58,582 bases of DNA from NCBI GenBank assembly GCA_903829945.1, contig CAIKRV010000032.1, positions 1 to 58,582 of the forward strand, read 5' to 3'. Under the pieces are notes generated by a model. That model did not search any database and had not been told where the DNA came from. It saw only the letters and a list, made by a program, of their open reading frames with translations. The translations under genes and the position numbers were made by a program. This document shows positions 7,338 to 16,764 of the stretch, one piece after another; the stretch's first letter is position 1; the number at the start of each line of letters is the position of its first letter. Source of the stretch: an uncultured bacterium (GTDB lineage Bacteria > Bacteroidota > Bacteroidia > CAILMK01).

Positions 7338-10220
7338 GTGATTTCAAAGTTACATAATCCGTACACTTTTTTGAAAATACCTTTGAAGAAATATCTTTTT
7401 CGCCTTTGTATGCTCCTCACCATTATAATTGGTTTTGGGGGCTGTAAAAACTTTAAAAACACCAAGTTTGGTCATTTTTATCATAATATGACGGCACATT
7501 ATAATGCCTATTTTAATGGTAAAGAGAAACTTAAATTGGTGGAGCAAAAGCTTTATGATGCTACGGAAGATAATTATGCTATGGTACTTTCAGTATTTCC
7601 CATTGGAACTGAAGCTGCTGCAAAATCATCCGGCGGTGATTGTGATATTATTATCAAAAAGGCTACTAAAGTTATCAAAAAACATGATGTCAGTGATTGG
7701 GTAGATGATGCTTACCTTCTAATTGGCAAGGCCTTATATTATAAAAGAGAGTATTATCAAGCCATCGAAACCTTTGAGTTCGTAGCCGGAAAATACAATA
7801 AAGAAGTGACCGGTTTGGAGGCGCAAATGTGGATTGCTCGTTGTTATTTGGAGCTTAATAAATTTAATGACGCTATTGCGCAAATTACATTTATGAAAGC
7901 TTTGAAAAATGTTCCTGATTGGCTGAAAGGACAGTATTACGTTACGGAAGCAGACTATTATATCCGTAATGATGAATATAAATTGGCTGCCGAAAAATTA
8001 GAAAAATCAATTCCGGATATTCGTGTTCGAAAATACAGAATTCGTTATTATTTTATCTTGGGTCAACTGTATGCTAAAATTGGAAACGTTAAGAAATCAT
8101 CTTATTTTTATAATGAAGTTATTCATCGTGTTTCCCCATATGAAATTTCTTTTCAAGCTAAAATGGGTTTAGCGGATTCTTACGAATTGCAATCCTCCAA
8201 AGAAAAAAAGAAAATCAGAGAATTTTTAGTGAAGTTAACCAAGGATACTAAAACCAATGGCATATATCTGGATCAAGTTTATTATCAACTTTCCAAAATA
8301 AGTTTGAAAGAAGGTAATATGCCTAAAACCTTAGCTTACCTCAAATTATCGGCCCATACCAGTGTTCGAAATAAATATCAAAAAGCCATCAGTTATAGTA
8401 CGCTAGGCGATTTGTATTTTAAAATGCCGGATTATCCGAATGCTAAAATGTTTTATGATAGTGCCAACTTTACGGCAAATTCTAAAGGATTTACCAGTTC
8501 TGAAGTATTTAAGAAAAGACAAAAAACCTTAAGCGATTTAATTGCAAATTTAATAGTCATTCATGACCAGGATAGTTTACAAAAAATGGCCATGCTTTCC
8601 AGTGATGAAGTTGATAAAATCATAGACAAAAAAATTGCCGATCAAAAGGCAGAAGATGAACAAAAGAATGCGGAAGCCGAAGCTGCCAAAAAACGTGCTG
8701 AACAACAACAATTGGATGATCAGGCCAATCAAAACCAGCAGAATAATTATGCTGTAAATTTTGATAATGGAACACCTGGCGGTGGCATGCCCGGAGGCGG
8801 ACTTCCCGGTGGAAATAATACTATGGGATCCAATGCTCCTGGTGGTGCCGGTGGATCAAATAATCCGGGAGCTTCAGGTGCGGCAGTGGACCCGACGGCC
8901 ATGTATGGTAATTCAGATGCCAATGCATTTTATTTTGATAATCCTGCTTTAGTTACCCAAGGGACTGCAGATTTTATGCGTAAATGGGGTAGAAGACCAC
9001 TACAGGATGATTGGAGAAGAAAAACAAAAGCTGTAAATCCCATTCAGGATAATTCTCAAACTAATAATGATCCTAAATCTGCTAATAATGGCGATGGTAC
9101 CAAAACGGTCGATTCTGCTGCTAAAGCCGCAGCAGCTAAGGTAGCTCCGAAGGACTTAACGGCTAATATGCCTACAGAAGTAGCCGCAGATAAAAAATCG
9201 TACTACAAGGATATCCCATATACTAAATTACAATTAAAATACTCTAATAAGAAAATTGAAGATGCCCTCTTTAATTCCGGTTCTATCTATTATGAACAAT
9301 TGAAAGAATTGGAAAAAGCCGCTCTAAAATTTGAAGATTTAGTAGCTCGTTTTCCGGATAGTAAATATTTGCTCAAGGCTCATTATTACCTATTCAAAAT
9401 TTATGACGAATTGAAACTGGATGACAAAAGAGATCAGCATAAGAATTTTATCTTAAATAATTATCCGGGCTCTGAATATGCCATGCTCATTAAAAGCCCT
9501 GAATTATTACGTCAAAAATTAGCCAGAAAGGTAAATCCTGAATTAGAGGAATTATATACCAAAACATTTGATTTTTATAAGCAGGATAAATGCGAAGAAG
9601 TTCAGGCTAATTTTACAGCCAGCCTGCAAACCGGTAATAATTATCTTTTACCGAAATTTGATTACCTGAGAGCCATTTGTCCGTTAAAACATGATACCGG
9701 TACGGCTTTGACGGATACGCTTAAAGCCTTTGCAAAAAGATATCCGGGCGATGAAATGGCAAGGGAAGCAGACCGATTAATTAAATTATTGGAAGAAAAA
9801 AGAATTCAGGCTAGATATAAACCAAAATCGAGCGATACCATTGTTGCTGAAAAACCTTCCCCATATAAAAAGAATGATACGATTGCTCAATTCTATGTCT
9901 TTTCATTCCCGATCGAGAAATCTAATTTAAATAAAATTAAAGTGGCCTTCTCAAATTACAATACCTCTAATTTTGCGAATGAAAATTTAGAGATCACAGC
10001 TACAATTATTGGCAATGATAATATAATAATTGTAAGAAACTTCGGTGATATAAAGCGTGCACTTAATTACTTCAACACGCTAAAAAGAGATACTGAATTT
10101 TATGATAATTTTAATTTGCCTTCACATCGTGAATTTGTAATCTCGGAGGATAATTTTAAGATTTTACAACAAGACAAAGATTTTTCTTTATATCAGAAAT
10201 TCTTTAATGCTAAATATTAA
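7338..10220 (+). CDS. porW: Type IX secretion system periplasmic lipoprotein PorW/SprE
   Basis: This 960-residue TPR lipoprotein belongs to the PorW (Porphyromonas) / SprE (Flavobacterium) family, required for T9SS function and gliding. A signal sequence ends in a lipobox with Cys36 (FGGC), followed by the family opening HNMTAHYNAYFNGKEKL. TPR-like helical repeats fill about residues 95-400. A Lys/Ala/Gln-rich coiled stretch and a Gly/Pro/Asn-rich linker (about 475-515) separate these from a second helical-repeat region (about 620-820). The last 100 residues (QFYVFSFPIEKSNLNKIK onward) are the conserved SprE tail. The start codon is GTG; no ATG lies before the signal peptide. It heads an operon with PBP1A. 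Confidence 0.9.
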   Translation: MISKLHNPYTFLKIPLKKYLFRLCMLLTIIIGFGGCKNFKNTKFGHFYHNMTAHYNAYFNGKEKLKLVEQKLYDATEDNYAMVLSVFPIGTEAAAKSSGGDCDIIIKKATKVIKKHDVSDWVDDAYLLIGKALYYKREYYQAIETFEFVAGKYNKEVTGLEAQMWIARCYLELNKFNDAIAQITFMKALKNVPDWLKGQYYVTEADYYIRNDEYKLAAEKLEKSIPDIRVRKYRIRYYFILGQLYAKIGNVKKSSYFYNEVIHRVSPYEISFQAKMGLADSYELQSSKEKKKIREFLVKLTKDTKTNGIYLDQVYYQLSKISLKEGNMPKTLAYLKLSAHTSVRNKYQKAISYSTLGDLYFKMPDYPNAKMFYDSANFTANSKGFTSSEVFKKRQKTLSDLIANLIVIHDQDSLQKMAMLSSDEVDKIIDKKIADQKAEDEQKNAEAEAAKKRAEQQQLDDQANQNQQNNYAVNFDNGTPGGGMPGGGLPGGNNTMGSNAPGGAGGSNNPGASGAAVDPTAMYGNSDANAFYFDNPALVTQGTADFMRKWGRRPLQDDWRRKTKAVNPIQDNSQTNNDPKSANNGDGTKTVDSAAKAAAAKVAPKDLTANMPTEVAADKKSYYKDIPYTKLQLKYSNKKIEDALFNSGSIYYEQLKELEKAALKFEDLVARFPDSKYLLKAHYYLFKIYDELKLDDKRDQHKNFILNNYPGSEYAMLIKSPELLRQKLARKVNPELEELYTKTFDFYKQDKCEEVQANFTASLQTGNNYLLPKFDYLRAICPLKHDTGTALTDTLKAFAKRYPGDEMAREADRLIKLLEEKRIQARYKPKSSDTIVAEKPSPYKKNDTIAQFYVFSFPIEKSNLNKIKVAFSNYNTSNFANENLEITATIIGNDNIIIVRNFGDIKRALNYFNTLKRDTEFYDNFNLPSHREFVISEDNFKILQQDKDFSLYQKFFNAKY

Positions 10221-10228
10221 AATTAATC

Positions 10229-12412
10229 ATGAGAAAGAGAATTATTCTAATTTTATGGTTACTATTTGGTTTGGCAATATTAACCCCAAGCCTGGTTATT
10301 TATTTAATATCTATTGATACCTTCGGAAAATTGCCAAGTACGGATAAATTAGAAAATCCGGAGGCAGCCTTAGCCACTGAGGTTTATTCTTGTGATGGGG
10401 TAGTATTGGGCAAATACTTTAATGAGAATCGTTCCCCGATTACCTATGACCATATTAGTAAAAATATGGTAAATGCTTTAATTGCCACAGAGGATGCCAG
10501 GTACTATGATCATTCAGGAATTGATTTTACCGGTTTAATGCGTGCAGTATTTAAACCTTTATTATTAATGGGACATGCCGGCGGTGCCAGTACCATTAGT
10601 CAGCAATTGGCTAAAAATTTATTTGGCCGACCGCACTTTAAAAATAAATTCCAAGTCTTAGGTCAAAAAATGAAGGAATGGGTGATTGCCGTTCGTTTAG
10701 AGAAATTTTATACCAAGGAGGAAATTATTGCCATGTACCTCAATACGGTTGAATTTGGACAAAATGCCTATGGCATAAAATCAGCCGCCAGTACTTATTT
10801 TAATACTACACCCGAAGCTTTAAGCGTAACGCAAACAGCCATGTTGGTGGGATTATTAAAAGCACCGACCGAATTTTCACCGGTAAAACATCCTAAAAAT
10901 GCCATCAATAGGAGGAATACTGTTTTAGGACAAATGGTTAAATATGATTATTTATCGGAAAGGCAATTTGCTCAATTATCTAAAGAGCCGATTTTATTGG
11001 ATATGCACGCAGATAGCCATGATGAAGGTCAAGCAACTTATTTCAGGGAGTATATTAAATCCATTGCAAAGAAAGTAGCTGAAGATAATAATTTGGATTT
11101 GTATTCTGATGGTTTGAAAATTTATACAACCATTGATAGTAGAATGCAAAAATATGCTGAAGAAGCTGCATATCGTCATTTAAAAGAAATGCAAACTAAA
11201 TTGGATAAACAATATGCTAAAAAACATCCTTGGGATGATAACCCTGAAATTGTTGATTTGGCAGTTAAAAGATCCGTTAGATATGCGGCATTAAAGCAAT
11301 TTGGCGTTTCCGATGTAAAGATTAGTAGAATTTTCAATACTCCACAGCGGATGAAAATATTTTCTTATCGAGGTACAGTGGATACTACAATGAGTCCATT
11401 AGATAGTATAAAATATTATAAATATTTTTTACAAACAGGTTTTATGGCTATGGAACCCGGTACCGGAAATGTAAAAGCATGGGTGGGCGGGGTTGATTTT
11501 AAATTTTTTAAATATGACCATGTTAATCCAATGGCCAAACGTCAAGTGGGATCCACCTTCAAGCCATTTGTATATGCTACGGCCATCAGTAATAAATTTT
11601 CTCCATGTGAAGAAGTACCTAATGTTCCGGTAGTTTTTGAAAAATTTGATAATTGGCAACCTAAAAATTCTGATGGAAAATACGGCGGTAAACTGACCCT
11701 GAAAAATGGTTTAGCACAATCCGTCAATTGCATCACCGCATGGGTGATGAAACAGGTGGGAGTAGAGCCCGTCGTAAAAATGGCGCATAAAATGGGAATT
11801 ACCAGTGATTTGATGCCGGTGCCAAGTTTATGCTTAGGGGTAGCAGATTTATCGGTGTATGAAATGGTTTCCGCTTATAATACTTTTAATAGCAAAGGTA
11901 TTTATGTGGAACCGATGCTCGTAACGAGAATAGAAGATAAAAATGGACATATTTTAAAAAATAATTTTGAACACAAAACTGAAGAAGCTATTGATGAGAA
12001 ATCAGATTATGTGATGATTAATATGTTGAGGGGGGTGGTTGATAATCCTGCAGGAACGGCATGGCGTTTGCGTTTTATGTATAAACTGGATGCACCCATG
12101 GCCGGTAAAACAGGTACTACCCAAAATCAGAGCGATGGCTGGTTTATAGGAATGGTTCCTAAGCTAACCGCCGGCGCTTGGGTGGGCTGCGATGATCGGG
12201 CTGTACATTTTTATAATATGCAGGATGGACAAGGAGCTTCCTTGGCATTACCGATCTATGCTTACTTCATGCAAAAAGTTTATGAAGATAAAACCTTAGG
12301 ATTTACGAAGGATGATTGGGCAAAACCTAAGGACGGACTTGATGTTGAATTGGATTGTTCCAAATATTCAGGTGATAATCATGAACCCGAAGAACATGAT
12401 CGAATTTATTAG
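10229..12412 (+). CDS. Penicillin-binding protein 1A (bifunctional glycosyltransferase/transpeptidase)
   Basis: This 727-residue class A PBP polymerises lipid II glycan strands and cross-links their peptides in the periplasm. After an N-terminal membrane anchor (about residues 5-26), the GT51 domain shows EDARYYDHSGID and STISQQLAKNLF. The transpeptidase domain has the catalytic Ser442 in STFK, the SVN triad motif in AQSVNC, and KTGT at 627-630. All catalytic motifs are intact. It starts 8 bases after porW, so the two are almost surely co-transcribed. This places peptidoglycan synthesis with a T9SS component. Confidence 0.97.
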   Translation: MRKRIILILWLLFGLAILTPSLVIYLISIDTFGKLPSTDKLENPEAALATEVYSCDGVVLGKYFNENRSPITYDHISKNMVNALIATEDARYYDHSGIDFTGLMRAVFKPLLLMGHAGGASTISQQLAKNLFGRPHFKNKFQVLGQKMKEWVIAVRLEKFYTKEEIIAMYLNTVEFGQNAYGIKSAASTYFNTTPEALSVTQTAMLVGLLKAPTEFSPVKHPKNAINRRNTVLGQMVKYDYLSERQFAQLSKEPILLDMHADSHDEGQATYFREYIKSIAKKVAEDNNLDLYSDGLKIYTTIDSRMQKYAEEAAYRHLKEMQTKLDKQYAKKHPWDDNPEIVDLAVKRSVRYAALKQFGVSDVKISRIFNTPQRMKIFSYRGTVDTTMSPLDSIKYYKYFLQTGFMAMEPGTGNVKAWVGGVDFKFFKYDHVNPMAKRQVGSTFKPFVYATAISNKFSPCEEVPNVPVVFEKFDNWQPKNSDGKYGGKLTLKNGLAQSVNCITAWVMKQVGVEPVVKMAHKMGITSDLMPVPSLCLGVADLSVYEMVSAYNTFNSKGIYVEPMLVTRIEDKNGHILKNNFEHKTEEAIDEKSDYVMINMLRGVVDNPAGTAWRLRFMYKLDAPMAGKTGTTQNQSDGWFIGMVPKLTAGAWVGCDDRAVHFYNMQDGQGASLALPIYAYFMQKVYEDKTLGFTKDDWAKPKDGLDVELDCSKYSGDNHEPEEHDRIY

Positions 12413-12423
12413 CATAAAAATTA

Positions 12424-12924
12424 ATGAAGTTATTTAAAGTTCAATATTTATCCATTTTGCTGATAATGACACTCATTTTTTGTTCATGTCAAGCACAAAA
12501 AATCACCACCGTTGATGCTACGCGTCAGGATTGGTCAGGTGGCATAGCAGGATATTATGGAACCAATTTTCATTTTACTTTAGAAACATTTACGATTAAA
12601 AATGATACTTTACTGATTGATAGTATTTGGATACAAAATAAAGTTTATGCACTTCGTAGAGATACCTCTAATGCGGATAATCCAAACTTAAAAGTATTTA
12701 AAAAAGGGAATAAGCTCTCTTATTTTATAAACGTGGGTTTTAGTGTTAATGAAAATCATCAAAACTATATTGCGGAAGGAAATAATGTAAAAGATGAAAA
12801 TCATCCGGCTCCAATTAAATATAATGGTTCCGCCTTGGTGCAATACCATTTAAAATCGGCGAAGAAAATTTATTATTACGAAATACCATTTTTAAAGGTG
12901 CTTACGCCTGCCAATTATCCTTAA
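12424..12924 (+). CDS. Small putative lipoprotein, function unknown
   Basis: This 166-residue protein has a signal sequence and a lipobox-like FCSC at residues 20-23, with a second candidate cysteine context at Cys21. The mature part is polar and beta-rich, with no motif I recognise. It starts 11 bases after PBP1A and 10 bases before the next gene, so it belongs to the porW-PBP1A operon. It may be an outer-membrane-anchored partner of the operon's envelope functions, but that is only inferred from context. Confidence 0.75.
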   Translation: MKLFKVQYLSILLIMTLIFCSCQAQKITTVDATRQDWSGGIAGYYGTNFHFTLETFTIKNDTLLIDSIWIQNKVYALRRDTSNADNPNLKVFKKGNKLSYFINVGFSVNENHQNYIAEGNNVKDENHPAPIKYNGSALVQYHLKSAKKIYYYEIPFLKVLTPANYP

Positions 12925-12934
12925 AGAAATTATC

Positions 12935-13831
12935 ATGAAAAGAAATCAATTGCTCGTATTAGTGCTTATGCTTAGCATTGGAACTGCTTTTAACCTGCAG
13001 GCTCAAAATCCAATGCCTAATACGGATATATATATTGTCCCTTTAAAAGTTGTCGGGGATAAATATACTTTAGGTAAACCTGAAAATATAACTAAAAGGG
13101 AAGGGTATGACAATCAACCGGCATTTATGCCTGACGGCAGTGCATTGCTTTATACCGCTATAAAAGGGATAAAAAATGCAGAAGTTTACCGTTATGATTT
13201 TAAAACAAAATTATCAAAGCAATTAACCAATACGCCGGAGGATGAATTTTCGCCAACACCAACACCGGATGGAAAATACTTTTCAGTAGTTAGGGTGGAA
13301 AAAGATTCAACCCAAAGATTATGGAAATTCCCTTTACCGGGCGGTGCCCCTGAATTAGTATTTAAAGATGTAAAAAGAATTGGCTACCATTGCTGGGCCG
13401 ATAATACTATTTTAGGTTTATGGATTTTAGGGGATTCTATGAAAGTGGGAGACGCAAGAATGGGAATGGCCTTATTTGTAGATACAGGAATTGGAAGATG
13501 CATTCAGGCTATTCCGAATGATCGTGCATTAAGTTACGTTAAAAAATTGAGCAAGGATCATTGGGAAATCATGCGATTTGGATTAGGAGCCGGTAAAAAA
13601 TCTGATATTATAAAATGTTTGCCGGAAAGCGAAGATTATGTTTGGACCTCGGATGGAATTTTGCTCATGGGTAGCCAAGGTAAGCTTTATAAATTTAATC
13701 CCAGAAAGGATAAAGATTGGGTCATGATTGCTGATTTTAAAGGAACGGAATTAGAAAATTTTTATAGAATTGCTATAAGTAAGCAAAATGATAAGATTGC
13801 TTTAGTCAGTTTTAAAGGCAAAAAGCCTTGA
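12935..13831 (+). CDS. Secreted beta-propeller (PD40/TolB-like) protein
   Basis: This 298-residue protein has a signal peptide (residues 1-23, cleavage near LQAQ). Blade-like repeats follow: GYDNQPAFMPDGSALLYTA and EDEFSPTPTPDGKYFSVVR are PD40-type blades as in TolB and dipeptidyl-peptidase propellers. No hydrolase domain follows, so a binding or scaffold role is more likely than catalysis. It is the last gene of the porW operon. Its stop codon lies only 1 base from the stop of the convergent oxidoreductase gene, leaving no room for a separate terminator. Confidence 0.75.
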   Translation: MKRNQLLVLVLMLSIGTAFNLQAQNPMPNTDIYIVPLKVVGDKYTLGKPENITKREGYDNQPAFMPDGSALLYTAIKGIKNAEVYRYDFKTKLSKQLTNTPEDEFSPTPTPDGKYFSVVRVEKDSTQRLWKFPLPGGAPELVFKDVKRIGYHCWADNTILGLWILGDSMKVGDARMGMALFVDTGIGRCIQAIPNDRALSYVKKLSKDHWEIMRFGLGAGKKSDIIKCLPESEDYVWTSDGILLMGSQGKLYKFNPRKDKDWVMIADFKGTELENFYRIAISKQNDKIALVSFKGKKP

Positions 13832-13832
13832 T

Positions 13833-14849
13833 TTATCTGTTTTGATAAACGCGTTGAATAATACCTACGGAATGTATAGCTTCCTCTAAGGTAGCTATTT
13901 CATAAGGCAAACCTAGTAAAGCATTTACTACATTCAATATTACTGTGCTATGGTTATTAGCACTGCCTTGATAGGAGCCATAATGATTTGGTTTATTGGC
14001 AGAGGTTAAGTTTGGCGTTTCCATTCCATCCACATGGAAAAATTCTAATTTCTCCATGTATTGCCCGCCAATTTTAATACTGCCTTTTTCTCCTAATATT
14101 ATAATACTGCTTTCCATATTGGCACCAATGACCGAAGTAGAATATGAAAATACGCCGGCACCTTCATTTTCAAAATTAAAATGAAAACTTCCGGTATCTT
14201 CAAATTCAATCATGCCCTGATGATTGCAATTTGCGAAAAAAGTATTTTTTATTTCTAAGTCTCCAAATACCCAATAGAGCAAATCAACAAAATGACTGAA
14301 TTGTGTATATAAGGTGCCTCCGTCCAAATGCAAAGTTCCTCTCCAATTACCGGGCTTATAATACCTATGGTCGCGGTTCCAGTAACAATTAACTTGTACC
14401 CAAAGGATTTTACCTAAGCTTTGTTCTGTCACTAATTTCTTAAGTAAAGCCGCCGGAGGACTATACCTATTTTGTAGGACACAAAACACTTCTTTATTTT
14501 TTGCTTGAGCTAACTCTTGCAAGGAATAACATTCCTCTACCAATAAGCCAACCGGTTTTTCAACCAATACATTAAAGTCATTATTAATGGCATGTATGGC
14601 ATGAGGAATATGCAGGCCATTCGGCGTGCAAATAGCCACAACATCTGCATTTATTCCGGCGGCAATACATTGATCTAAGGAATCAAAGCAAGGTACCTGA
14701 TACATTTGATCTGCCAAGAGCCTGGCTTCTGCATCCATATCAATAATGGCAGCCAATGCTGCGGATGGACAAGCACTGATTTCTTCAGCATGTCTTTTGC
14801 CGATATGTCCAAATCCCAGGACTATAAATTTTATATTGGGCGTACTCAA
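13833..14849 (-). CDS. Gfo/Idh/MocA family oxidoreductase
   Basis: This 338-residue protein has an N-terminal Rossmann fold with GFGHIGKRH (about residues 12-20) and the family Lys motif EKPVG (about 97-101). Its C-terminal alpha/beta domain carries the active-site His in TQFSHFVDLLYWVFG. The overall pattern resembles WlbA/WbpB dehydrogenases that oxidise UDP-N-acetylglucosaminuronate at C3, but the substrate cannot be told from sequence alone. The gene follows a glycosyltransferase 9 gene with a 4-base gap, which supports a role in surface polysaccharide or LPS sugar synthesis. Confidence 0.85.
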   Translation of the reverse strand: MSTPNIKFIVLGFGHIGKRHAEEISACPSAALAAIIDMDAEARLLADQMYQVPCFDSLDQCIAAGINADVVAICTPNGLHIPHAIHAINNDFNVLVEKPVGLLVEECYSLQELAQAKNKEVFCVLQNRYSPPAALLKKLVTEQSLGKILWVQVNCYWNRDHRYYKPGNWRGTLHLDGGTLYTQFSHFVDLLYWVFGDLEIKNTFFANCNHQGMIEFEDTGSFHFNFENEGAGVFSYSTSVIGANMESSIIILGEKGSIKIGGQYMEKLEFFHVDGMETPNLTSANKPNHYGSYQGSANNHSTVILNVVNALLGLPYEIATLEEAIHSVGIIQRVYQNR

Positions 14850-14853
14850 TTTA

Positions 14854-15849
14854 TTAATTTAAAATTTCAATCAGTGCAAGGTCATCAATATTAAATCCAC
14901 ATTTAAAATGCCCCTTAGGACAAGTGCTTCTACCATGTATTCCACAAGGACGACATTCCAAATTTTCTTTGATTTCTATAATATATTTTTTGTCGGACAA
15001 TGGTCCAAATCCAAATTCAGGAAGCGTAGAACAAAAGATAGCTGCCGTAGGCGCATTGACTGATGAAGCCAAGTGCATAGGAGCAGAATCATTTGTGTAA
15101 TTCATTACGGCATCCTTCATTAATGCGCACGTATCAAGGAAAGATAATTTTCCTGCTAATATTTCAAAATTTACATGGGCACTCGCCGCACTTATCCCTT
15201 CGCAAAGAGGGATATCATTTTTTCCTCCTAATAAATAAATTTTATAGCCATTGGCATGGTCCATAAAGTTTATCCATTTTTCAGCCGGATATTGCTTAGT
15301 AAACCATACCGAGGCAGGAGCGATGGTAATATAAGGTTCAGTTTTGTATAAGGCCGTATGTTCCTCATTTTTCATTGAGGGATAAAGTTTCGGCAAATGA
15401 GCCTGGGCATCGGTTAAATCCTCAATTAGATGATGGTTTCTGGCTATTTCATGCAAGAAATTTCCTGTGCTATCCGCACCAATACGATGAGGGAATTTTT
15501 TCGTAAACAAAAAAGAAAAAGGATTCTTTTCAAATCCTCTGCTTTCTTTAGCCCCTGAAAAAGCAGTCAACAATCCGGAGGCTCCAAATCTTTGTAAATT
15601 AATAATTAAATCGTATTTGGTATTTCGAATTTGCTGTAAGAGGCGAAATAAGTTTTTATATTTGGTTTTACTTTTATCCCAAATTAAAATTCGCTTTAAA
15701 TAAGGATGAGCTTCAAATAATGATTCATTTCCTTTTCGTACTAAAATATCAAGCGCAGCATCCGGATAAAAAGTATGCAATTTTTCCACTATACCGGTAG
15801 CCAGAATTACATCTCCAATAAAGGAAGTTTGTATAACAAGAATCTTCAA
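14854..15849 (-). CDS. Glycosyltransferase family 9 (heptosyltransferase-like)
   Basis: This 331-residue protein opens with KILVIQTSFIGDVILATGIV, the signature of GT9 (WaaF/RfaF) enzymes that transfer heptose to lipid A-core at the cytoplasmic face. The nucleotide-binding region ITIAPASVWFTKQYPAEKW and the NDSAPMHLASSV motif (about residues 255-266) are present. The C-terminus has a Cys cluster (ECRPCG, TCPKGHFKCG), seen in a subset of GT9 proteins and able to bind a metal. The start is a TTG codon: there is no ATG upstream, and the conserved motif begins at once. It is paired with the oxidoreductase downstream. Confidence 0.92.
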   Translation of the reverse strand: MKILVIQTSFIGDVILATGIVEKLHTFYPDAALDILVRKGNESLFEAHPYLKRILIWDKSKTKYKNLFRLLQQIRNTKYDLIINLQRFGASGLLTAFSGAKESRGFEKNPFSFLFTKKFPHRIGADSTGNFLHEIARNHHLIEDLTDAQAHLPKLYPSMKNEEHTALYKTEPYITIAPASVWFTKQYPAEKWINFMDHANGYKIYLLGGKNDIPLCEGISAASAHVNFEILAGKLSFLDTCALMKDAVMNYTNDSAPMHLASSVNAPTAAIFCSTLPEFGFGPLSDKKYIIEIKENLECRPCGIHGRSTCPKGHFKCGFNIDDLALIEILN

Positions 15850-15921
15850 ATAGCTAAGTATTATTCTAAACTATGCAGGTAAATAATTATATCGCAAAAA
15901 GATTAACCTGCAATTAAATTA

Positions 15922-16755
15922 TTAAACCGGAATTTCGTATTCCCTCAAAACATCATTTAAAGAAGTTTTTAAATCTGTAGAAGCTTTTCTTTGCCCGATA
16001 ATTAATGCACATGGAACATTGTATTCACCGGCATTAAATTGTTTCGCATAACTGCCCGGAATCACTACGGATCTGGCAGGAACATATCCTTTATATTCTA
16101 CCGGCGTATTTCCGGTGACATCAATAATTTTTGTGGAAGCAGTTAGGACAACATTGGCACCTAATACGGCCTCTTTTTCTACGCGTACACCTTCTACAAC
16201 AATGCATCTGGAACCAATAAAACAACCATCTTCAATAATGACCGGGGCTGCTTGCACGGGTTCTAAAACTCCACCAATACCTACGCCGCCACTCAAATGA
16301 ACCCCTTTGCCAATTTGTGCACAGGAGCCGACCGTAGCCCAAGTATCCACCATGGTGCCCTCATCTACATAGGCGCCGATATTTACATAGGAAGGCATCA
16401 TAATAACACTGGAGGCCAAATAGGAGCCATGACGTGCTACGGCAGGAGGTACCACACGAACTCCTAAATGTTCAAAATTCTTTTTTAATGGAATTTTATC
16501 AAAATATTCCATGGGTCCTGCTTCCATAACTTTCATATGACGAATAGGAAAATAAAGCAATACTGCTTTTTTAATCCATTCGTTGACCTGCCATCCGTTT
16601 TCACCGGGATTGGCTACTCTCAAGCGACCTTTATCTAATTCCTCGATAACATCAGTAATGGCCTGTTTATATTTTCCTTCAGCAAGCAGAGAACGATCGT
16701 TCCAAACTTCTTCAATAATGTTTTTTAATGCGTCCTCTTCTATTCTGTTTTCCAT
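15922..16755 (-). CDS. dapD: 2,3,4,5-tetrahydropyridine-2,6-dicarboxylate N-succinyltransferase
   Basis: This 277-residue enzyme transfers succinyl from succinyl-CoA to tetrahydrodipicolinate in the lysine/diaminopimelate pathway and so feeds peptidoglycan. An N-terminal helical domain is followed by left-handed beta-helix hexapeptide repeats (about residues 105-225) containing the DapD segment GTMVDTWATVGSCAQIGKGVHLSG, of which GVGIGGVLEP is the continuation. Length matches the family. It follows the TlpA-like gene by 9 bases on the minus strand, so the two are likely co-transcribed. Confidence 0.97.
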   Translation of the reverse strand: MENRIEEDALKNIIEEVWNDRSLLAEGKYKQAITDVIEELDKGRLRVANPGENGWQVNEWIKKAVLLYFPIRHMKVMEAGPMEYFDKIPLKKNFEHLGVRVVPPAVARHGSYLASSVIMMPSYVNIGAYVDEGTMVDTWATVGSCAQIGKGVHLSGGVGIGGVLEPVQAAPVIIEDGCFIGSRCIVVEGVRVEKEAVLGANVVLTASTKIIDVTGNTPVEYKGYVPARSVVIPGSYAKQFNAGEYNVPCALIIGQRKASTDLKTSLNDVLREYEIPV

Positions 16756-16764
16756 AATTTCTTA

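Noticed and set aside
15874-15912. Terminator between dapD and the glycosyltransferase gene
   Set aside because: The TGCAGGT/ACCTGCA arms make only a short stem with a long loop and no T-run.
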